DNA of 64,000 nucleotides from NCBI GenBank assembly GCA_022747635.1, contig JAKTNV010000023.1:2034348-2098347 (forward strand), in the 5' to 3' direction. The notes beneath the pieces are model-generated. The model saw nothing but the letters and a program-made list of their open reading frames with translations. It was not told the origin of the DNA and did not search any database. The position numbers and the translations under genes were made by a program. Below are positions 56,956 through 64,000 of this stretch, one piece after another (positions within the stretch are counted from its first letter, which is position 1; every line of letters starts with the position of its first letter). The DNA comes from Hetaerina americana. Lineage: Eukaryota > Arthropoda > Insecta > Odonata > Calopterygidae.

Positions 56956-58114
56956 CCTTGTGCGTTCCGAAAGTAATGCAATTATTTTTTTAATGTACGA
57001 CATATTGACTGGTTTAATTCACGTGATTACATTCCTTTCCATCATTTTCTTTGAATTCAAAATATCTATATGCATTATGAGAAAAACAAATTTGCATTTT
57101 ACCACGGATTTATTTGTAACGTACAACGTGTTTCAGTTCATCGAAAAATCTTCAAGTACAAGTCTTGTACCTGAAGATGGTTCGATGAACTGAAACATGT
57201 TGCCAGGTAGCGGATATGTCTTTTCACGTCCTGATGACCCGTTTTCGAGGTCTTCTTAGTACATCCACGTAGTAGGCAGCGTTAACTGTCTATCATTGAG
57301 GAACAAACTCCTGATGTACCACTCCTTTACTGTCTAAAAAGACCATGGACATTATTTTCACTTTTGATTGGCTCAGTCTTGGCATTTTGGGCTTGGGGGA
57401 CAGGTCCGTGTGTCACTCAGAGGTTTGGCGTTTTGTTTCTGAGTCTAATTCAATAACCCTGGCTTCATCGCCAGTGATGACGTCCAAATAATTAGGTTCC
57501 CTTGCAATACGTTGCAAAAGTTCACTTGAAATTTCCACTCGGTTGGTCTTTTGGTCGTCTGACAACACCTTGGTCACGAGCTTGGCGCACACTTTCCTCA
57601 TCGCTAAATCTTCAGTAACAATGCGGAACACAACAGTAGGCCACAAGTTCAGTTCATTGGCATTGGCATCTTGATACTCAATCGACGGTCCGAGTGCAAC
57701 AATTGTTGAACACGAGCTACTTATTTGTCGGTTTTGCTGGTTGACGGCCGTACAGAGCGTTGTTCGTCGTGAACTTCTTCCCGGCCCTCCTTAAAAGCCT
57801 TTAATCACCTCGAAACTTGGGAGTAAGACAGAATGGAGCAGTCCCCTTAAGCCTCACGAATCTTTTTGTTTGTCTCCCCGAGAGATTTTTTCAGTCTAGC
57901 GCAAAACCTAATCGCGTAATGTTTCCCGATCGTCGATTCCATTTTTTTTGTGACACGGTCGGAGCGCAGAGGTTTACAATAACCAACGTCCTGCAGCTTC
58001 CACACCTTGGAGAGCACTGAGACCGGTTCCGCGGTAAAGCGTAGCTTCTCTCCCACCACTCCGACCGATGGGAGCGGCGCGTGAAATTTAATTGCATTAC
58101 TTTCGGACCGCACC
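56956..58114 (-). mobile_element. mariner inserted in the RTE, C-terminal part lost
   Basis: Terminal inverted repeats ggtgcggtccgaaagtaatg...caatt at both ends (56956 side: tgtgcgttccgaaag). Minus-strand transposase text: an N-terminal HTH segment (MESTIGKHYAIRFCARLKKS, about 57940-57880), FKEGREEVHDEQRS, DRRLSI, VCAKLVTKVLSDDQKTNRVE, SSELLQRIAREPNYLDVITG (first catalytic region), KSENNVHGLF..., then the frame is lost at about 57205 where fold-back sequence begins. The second and third catalytic regions are absent. Inactive. Confidence 0.85.
57119..57205. ncRNA. fold-back with a hammerhead-ribozyme-like motif on each strand
   Basis: Arms tgtttcagttcatcga and its complement pair across a centre at about 57163. 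Plus strand: GUAC (57167-57170), CUGAAGA (57171-57177), stem II GGUUC-GAU-GAACU, GAAAC (57192-57196), AU, GUU (57199-57201). Minus strand: GUAC (57159-57156), UUGAAGA (57155-57149; one change), GAAAC (57134-57130), AC, GUU, GUAC (57124-57121) pairing with the first GUAC. CUGANGA and GAAA are the invariant hammerhead core; a two-base-pair stem III is typical of dimeric retroelement hammerheads. Confidence 0.45.
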
Positions 58115-59070
58115 TAGTATGTGAATACCGGGAATTTTCCACGCATACCGACGTCTACTGCAGTGTCTAAACCAAGTGCTTGTTATATTTAAACCCTTGT
58201 TTCAACAGAAATCAGTCGCTTTCTCCTAGAGGTTATTGAATCATTGTCCCATATCACATCGAAATCTATCCCTCCTGTCACCGCCACATTTCATTCCCCC
58301 ATCATTTCCCAATTTCCCTCCAGGAACACCCGCCATTATATCCTCTAATGAATAATGACCATGTTCATTCGTTCAGCTTCTACTCATGTTATTATTACTC
58401 TATCACTCGTCTGCTGTATATTTACTACGCGTCTTCCTACTTATTCGGTTAGTATAATTACCCCCCCTTGCGGGCTCTCATTCCCCGTGAACTTTCGCCG
58501 TAAAATATCCTATAACTAATGCTCCAGTAATCCTCGCTATCCTTCCATCCCACATCGCAAAGCCCCAAATATGAAATTTCCTCTATCAGTCTCCCGGTTT
58601 TTATTTTCTATTTCCCCCGGTCTCATTATCGTCCTTCCCATTCAAATCCCTATTCTACCTTCTTCGCGCTTTTCCTGTCTCTCCTGCTGCTGCTGTTGAT
58701 TCCGATTTGGAAGGATTCCGTGAGATGACGACCGCAGAAGCATTGCCTTTCCCGCTGCCGGGCACGACACACGGCTCTGGGCCGAGTCAGAAGTTGCCAG
58801 GACTGATGTCCATACTTGTGTCTATCATTGAGATAAATAATGAGGTGTTTTTCCGTCCGTTGCCTTTATGAATGGGGTTTTTAACGCGACACTATCACAC
58901 AAGTGGCTGTCTCACTGGAGTCAGTCGCTTTTAGTAGCCGCCTCTCTGTGGAGCAGGCACTGTGCAGAGAGAGACCTTTCGTCTGGATAATACCCTTCTC
59001 CGTCTGACATGGGTGACCCAAACCGGGGCAATTCCTATCATTGTTCCTGCTATCTCAGATCTGGGGCTCA

Positions 59071-61799
59071 TTGGGACGTGCGAACATTTCCACCGGGGAT
59101 TTTCAATCCATTAAATTCGAAATGCCTTTTTTTTTAATTGCTCTCTCATCCTTACTCTAAGATCTCTTTAGCTTTTTGCCAAACATTTAGGGTGGGGTTT
59201 GCTCGCTCTCTCTTTAGCGAAATATAACCTGTTATTCACCAAAAAACTGGTCGCATTATGACTCACTAAATTAGTAAAAATTAATATATTACACAGGAGG
59301 TATTTATTTGAACCGTGCAGAGGAGTGCCACATAGACGCAAGACGAGCGACGAAAGTTACTGGCACTCGCGGTAAGGGTAGCTCCATCTTAAACTAAACC
59401 CTATAACTCGAAAAGTGTTGGGAATTCATGTTTCAAATTGTGCCATAAACTTACAAATCCGAGAATTGACGAAAAGTCACTCGCAAGGGCCACCCACGTT
59501 TTTGCTGTAAGATATGGCTCGGCGGTATGATGAAAATTCTATTTCTCGACGGTGAAATTTCTTGTCTGCCCTTCGGGAGACGTAAATCCCACTCGCAAGG
59601 AAAATAATACCGCATAATATGTATTAGAGTATTGCTGATGATGGCTTTGAATACTCGTTTTTCCCTCGCACAAATCCATAACACTGCAAAAAATATTTAG
59701 AAGATTTCAAAATACCCAGTAATTCCACATTACAATATTAATTGGATTACCAAGGTTTCGTTGCGCTACAACATCTTCATGTAGGACCTGACTATATCAC
59801 TAATACCATAACAGCACCCTAGCGTTTTGCAGAGAAACGTAACTTGGATTGCAATAAATGTTTTAATGTGTAATTACTTAGCATTCAGAGTTCTTGCTAT
59901 ATTTAAGTAATTCCGCGAAATCGTGCCAAGAAGTAGGCACTGCCGCATGGCCTCCTTTGTGTAGTTCACGAAAACACGAAAATATCACAAATTGTTGAAC
60001 AAAAACATAACCTGGGTCATGCAATAAGTATTTTAATCTAAATTACTAGGTGTTCTATTAATCATAACTGAATTTCCACGAATTCTCGCCGAAAATCATT
60101 TCCGCTTGAAAACATTGTTCAAATACTTGACTGGTTTCATAGACCGTTGATAAATCTTTCATAAATCAATTATTCTCTAATCCGTGAGGATTAAACCAAA
60201 TATTGATTTGAGACAACTCTCCGCTCCGCTGTCCTATCCGCAGACCTCAGAGCTTCGTGTCCAAGCAGTCGTCTCCCATTTTTTAATGAATATAACCCGG
60301 GGATCTTGTTTCCATCCACAGTTCTCTTCGTTAAACAGTCGTGGTATTTTTTTAAAGTTTTAGAATAGCATATCTTTTCTACTAAACTGTGTTTCGTGAG
60401 CCTATTTCCATTTTCCTTTCTTCCGAAAACTTCTCCGTTAGTTATTTAACCCTTCCGTTTTTTATTTCTCATCTGCGACGTTATCCATGTTATGCAGCCA
60501 TGCTTAACCGCATAGGAGTAGATTCCATGAGTTAATTTTTGATCGTCGAGTTTTGTATTTGGTGCTATCCGTGAACATCTTCGTGTCGTAATCCTTCTTG
60601 GTCTCCGCTATTTAGCAAAATGGGCATGCCTCGCTCCTGCCGTTCCGAATCACAGCACTCTTCCACTCCTTCCAGATATTATCGTCAATTTTATCGCGCC
60701 GATTGTTAGACTCCTACAGATACATAATTGAAATCAAGTGCCTTGACATCTGAATTCACGAGGCCGCTCGCTGGGTCTGATGCAGTCAGTGTCGAGAGAC
60801 AGGAGAAATCTCTGCACAGCACTCGGCTCCTCCGTCCGTCGTCGGCTTTCGTGTAATTGCAGCTGCGTGATATCATGTACTTGTTCAAGAGCAAATTTTG
60901 GTTTTAGAATACTCGCGTGTCTTACATGGCAATGGGGGGGGGGACGTTTTCTTTCCTTGTATTTCGTGATACTGAGTAATTTTTTATTGTCTCCTGGATA
61001 TTTAAATAGTGGACTTCGCACTCTTTGCTCATAACCATGGCTGCCAAAAATATTGAACGCTGAGAATGTATCGCACAGGGACCTATAATTTATATTCAAC
61101 GATTATTTGCGTGAAATCAAATGGTACCAATTAATGTTAAAAATGAGAAAACTAGTTGAAAACCTGTTGATCTAATAATTATAGCGTCGTGTTATTGAAA
61201 TTTATCGGTATACATTGTCTTCAAACGATATCCCTATTCAGTCACTTTTGTCTTAATTTGTCCCGGCTCATGTAATCATGGAGTACGTTTAATGCCATTT
61301 CTGCAAGGCTTGTCAAACATAGCTTTTTAATGTACAATTTAACGTACAAAATATTTTGACAACTCTCAAATATTGATTACAAAACCGAGGATCGGTGCTG
61401 AACCGTGAGCTGCCCTCGGACGACTCACGGATCCAGAGTTAGGTAGAATCCAGTATGCGATTATTTCTCGTATAGTTAGCCTTTTTTTAAATATCGTGTG
61501 GACAGATTTGAAACTTAAGTGCTCTTTCATTCGCGTGTGGTCGATCGATGGGACCAGTGAAATTCTTGGCGACCGGTTGCTTTGCATTGCACGAGGAGGT
61601 CAACGTTTATCCCCACATTCTTGAAGCTTCTTATATTCATTGTAGGGCAACTGATTTTATGTCATCCTCCCGTGAAAATATAATAATGAAATTAGCAAAA
61701 CGTGTGGCTTTGAAGCTGGAAAATATTTTGGAAATTGTAATGCTAGGAAATTTGTTACATATTATATTTATCTGGCGGTTGCCCTGGACCATACTCGAG
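59071..61799. other. no gene recognised
   Basis: AT-rich but CpG-normal. The stretch 60300-60720 has some minus-strand text resembling a LINE C-terminal region, too weak to call. Confidence 0.3.
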
Positions 61800-62330
61800 G
61801 GGGAATGGATTGGTTCGTTAGAGTGAAAAAGGTCGTGGCGTCTCCATCATCAAGGTGCCTGGCGTACCGTTCGGATACCTTTCTACCCCGCTGGGAGTCA
61901 ATGGAAAAGTGTGGAACGGTCTTCGAGGAGGGCACACCTTCTTATTCTTGGCAAACACACCGAAGTGTCCCGAGACTCGGTCATTAGGCCATTTCTTATT
62001 ATCGTCACGACCCCAGCGCTGGGGCATCGAGCATCGCACAGGCGGCGGTTCGTCCGGGTCGACCGACTTGGCGCTGGCCCCGCGCACACGCTCTCACGAA
62101 TCGAGTGCATCATGCCAGCGGCGGGAGTCAGTGTTGCTCAGTGTGGGGCGTAGGGGCGAGGTTTGACGGTCCTATAAGGAACGCACCACTCCTCGCCCAC
62201 CCTCGCCACGCTCTCCACTCCTTTTTTTAAATCATCGTCAACCACTGCCTCCGCGCTCTTCCAGGGTACGACGACCTCAGAACTCGTGCTGTGACGATGT
62301 CTATCATTCAGGCTGCTTTCTTTTGTTGAT
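61800..62330. other. GC- and CpG-rich patch, unassigned
   Basis: Markedly GC-rich compared with its flanks, with overlapping open frames in several phases on both strands (longest 61855-62166 plus, 103 codons), as expected for GC-rich DNA. No domain recognised. It could be a promoter-type CpG cluster or a foreign repeat. Confidence 0.35.
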
Positions 62331-62477
62331 TCCAAACAGCGCCGGCCAGAAAGTGGTGTGTAAATTTGCGAAAGGTTACTACATAAGAGCTAAATATTTG
62401 TTGCATAAATACATATCACACACACAAAACCACACACACGCACATATGTGTGGTGTGTATGTGTGTGTATATATATA

Positions 62478-62753
62478 AACACAGTAATCAACCCGAAGGT
62501 CGGTTTAGTAGGTGATGGTAGAGATCACCCAGTACTAAGCCCTATACGGCGTGTGAAAATTCACACATCAGGGTAGGGGGGCCAGTTCCTTTCCCTGTGC
62601 CGGTTATGGTTTCCCAAGAAGATCTGGTACCCGAAAAATCACTTTAGCTTGGGTGGAACTGCAGGTGCCCAGAGAGGCTTGCCAGAGAAACGAACCCGGG
62701 CCCTCCAAAGGGGTCAGTAGTCCAAAGCTCTACCCCTGGACTTCGCAGCCCGC
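62478..62753 (-). repeat. SINE family A copy
   Basis: Same family as 26630-26870: ggtgatggtagagatcaccc, actaagcccta, ggggggccagttcctttccc, and a tRNA-like head complementary to gctctacccctggacttcgc. The left (3') side carries a tgtgtgtatatatataaaca tail. The B box is weakened by an extra A. Confidence 0.85.
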
Positions 62754-62937
62754 GTAGATTATACGTATATTTATAAATAATTGAAATGACCTTGTGAAAT
62801 TATGGAGGCCACGTTATCCTGAGAAAATAAATTCAAATTCGAGTTTTTGATAATTTTGGGCAAATGAAATCTGGGAAATACATTATTAAGAATTATTGTT
62901 TTAAATGATGATACATATGCCTGCGTATATTACTATA

Positions 62938-63165
62938 TGTGTATATATATATATATATATAACCATAAACACAGTAATGCAACCCGAAGGTCGTTTTAGG
63001 AGGTGATGGTAGAGTTCACCCAGCGCTAAGCCCGACGGCGTGTGAAATTCACTCATCAGGGAAGGGGGGGGGGCAGTTCCTTTCCCTCTACCGGTTATGG
63101 TTATATATATATATGACCATAAACCATATATATATATATATAACCATAAACTATATATATATTCT
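62938..63165. repeat. (TA)n microsatellites with repeated accataaac
   Basis: Short TA runs at 62942-62960, 63102-63113, 63126-63142 and 63151-63162 are separated by copies of (a)accataaac or its complement ggttatggt, suggesting slippage or local rearrangement around SINE ends. Confidence 0.85.
62961..63102 (-). repeat. SINE family A copy, head missing
   Basis: Carries the 3' and body blocks (gtaatgcaacccgaaggtcg, gtgatggtagagttcaccca, taagcccgacggcgtgtg) up to ccggttatggtt, where it passes into TA repeats. The tRNA-like head is absent. Confidence 0.85.
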
Positions 63166-63415
63166 TGTGCTCGTCCTTGTTTGTCTTAAACTTAGTATTT
63201 AGTTCTTAGTGTCTGTGTAAGGAATAACAAACTTACTGGACTTAGATTAGTACCTGATGCATAAATGCGCAGCGGTTTCGCAAAAATTCGTGAGGAAATT
63301 CGGGCGGAATTGGAAATACACGATATGCTAATGAATGTGGGCGATAATTTAGAATCGAATCACCTTGCGACGCTGGTTCTTTTTTGTGTGTGATTTTGTC
63401 TTATATATATACATA
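63166..63415. other. no feature recognised
   Basis: Unique-looking; nothing recognised. Confidence 0.3.
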
Positions 63416-63972
63416 CAGGGTTCGTCCGGAAAATAAGTGTACTGACTCCTGGGCTGGGCGCGCCGCTCCAGGCGCGCCCAGCACCGCTCTGACGGGCTGC
63501 GATTGGAGGGGGGTATGTTGGCAAGCGACGCTGAAAAAGGCAGTCGGCTCTGAGCTGTGGTGTAGTGAGGAGCTCTGTTAACGCGAACCTCCACGCTCGA
63601 CCCACGTCACGGAACGCGATGCCGAAGTTTTTGGAGCAGCGTTATTCCATCAAATTTGCGGTAAAGCTTGGGAAATCGTCAACCGAAACTGTCGGTATGA
63701 TTAACCAGGCTTACGGGGAGTCAGCCATGTCCAGAAACATGATCTTTCGGTGGCACAAGATGTTCGTGGAGGGCAGAGAAGAGGTCGACGACGAGTCTTC
63801 GAGAGGTTCCCGATGATGCCTTCGCGGGAGCGTTCCAGAAATGGGAACGCCGCTGGAACAAGTGTATCGACTCAAAAGGGTCCTATTTTGAGGAATATTA
63901 GCTTAAGATATGTAAAAGTGTAATAAATTTTTTTTCCTGAGCTCAGTACACTTATTTTCCGGACGAACCCTG
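63416..63972 (+). mobile_element. 557-bp internally deleted mariner
   Basis: TA flanks at 63414-63415 and 63973-63974; terminal repeats cagggttcgtccggaaaata then agtgtactga. A different family from the 753-bp copies. Codes an N-terminal HTH half (from 63619: MPKFLEQRYSIKFAVKLGKS, AYGESAMSRNMIFRWHKMF, EGREEVDDES) that stops at 63816; the C-terminus (GAFQKWERRWNKCIDSKGSY, then FEEY) follows in another frame at about 63805-63900. The catalytic core is deleted. Confidence 0.93.
63619..63816 (+). CDS. truncated mariner transposase, DNA-binding half only
   Basis: 65 codons from the family-conserved start MPKFLEQRYS to a stop just after the deletion junction (SSRGSR). The upstream in-frame Met at 63565 lies in the leader and is not conserved in the family. 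It contains only the first helix-turn-helix. Confidence 0.65.
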   Translation: MPKFLEQRYSIKFAVKLGKSSTETVGMINQAYGESAMSRNMIFRWHKMFVEGREEVDDESSRGSR

Positions 63973-64000
63973 TATATATATATACATATATATATATACA

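Larger units (their letters stand above)
54917..59070 (-). mobile_element. near full-length RTE-type LINE split by a mariner
   Basis: Minus strand from about 59070: leader with gagacgaaag and gaggcggct matching 44775-44820; cgtgtgtcgtgcccggcagc and SAVVISRNPSKSESTAAAG (about 58730-58680); endonuclease GWKDSEDYWSISYRIFYGE (about 58555-58500); then the mariner at 56956-58114; beyond it an SDH-like block (gggagtggaagcggattcag), the linker, DNIPADLLEG, FVEFEKAFDKLHLLELMNAL (about 55965-55905), a decayed palm, and a C-terminus with LVRRMGTGQIGKQTNEYKEK. The 3' end gacctaccttcaccggt matches the RTE at 48870, ending about 54917. Heavily frameshifted. Confidence 0.85.

Noticed and set aside
52310..57245. 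Other CTGATGA strings (about 52332 and 57225) as hammerhead cores
   Set aside because: No GAAA with suitable stem II follows; chance occurrences, the second within transposase-derived sequence.
60300..60720. Possible LINE remnant on the minus strand
   Set aside because: Only vague similarity without any catalytic or terminal motif.
61855..62166. Overlapping open frames on both strands in a GC-rich patch
   Set aside because: GC-rich DNA lacks stops by composition; none of the frames resembles a known protein.

Overview
The window looks like a repeat-rich arthropod, probably insect, nuclear genome; the species cannot be told from the sequence. Reasons: two recognisable animal genes cut by spliceosomal introns, abundant mariner elements with TA target sites, RTE- and Jockey/CR1-type non-LTR retrotransposons, tRNA-derived SINEs, and no prokaryotic gene organisation. 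Most of the sequence is transposon debris.

Host genes: (1) a five-coding-exon ERI3/Snipper-like DEDDh 3'-5' exoribonuclease on the + strand (coding exons 6258-6419, 6503-6637, 13994-14194, 15247-15343, 17855-17955), which joins in frame to 231 residues with all catalytic positions present; (2) the first coding exon of a NHERF/Sip1-like PDZ scaffold gene on the + strand (27668-~28123). No later exon of gene 2 was recognised in the remaining 36 kb.

Layout: 1-4.5 kb, antisense LINE remnants, a large inverted repeat and an RTE 3' end. 5.3-6.3 kb, a CpG-normal block that probably holds the exonuclease promoter. 6.3-18 kb, the exonuclease gene, with introns holding LINE and mariner remnants, SINEs and a dimeric satellite array. 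18-27 kb, CpG-poor DNA with a decayed mariner, one young mariner deletion copy, a degraded transposase and a LINE 3' half. 27.3-40 kb, the PDZ exon followed by CpG-rich sequence with few recognisable genes. 40-49.5 kb, two RTE elements with nested insertions and a CR1-like LINE tail. 54.9-59.1 kb, a third near full-length RTE split by a mariner. 62.4-64 kb, SINEs, microsatellites and a second deleted mariner.

Main points of interest: hammerhead-ribozyme-like motifs inside small repeats (11.94, 16.56, 16.69 and 57.15 kb); three practically identical 753-bp mariner copies that keep the DNA-binding end of the transposase but lack the catalytic core; a perfect 48-bp hairpin in an RTE endonuclease, bounded by 13-bp direct repeats; and a sharp CpG landscape consistent with germline gene-body methylation.
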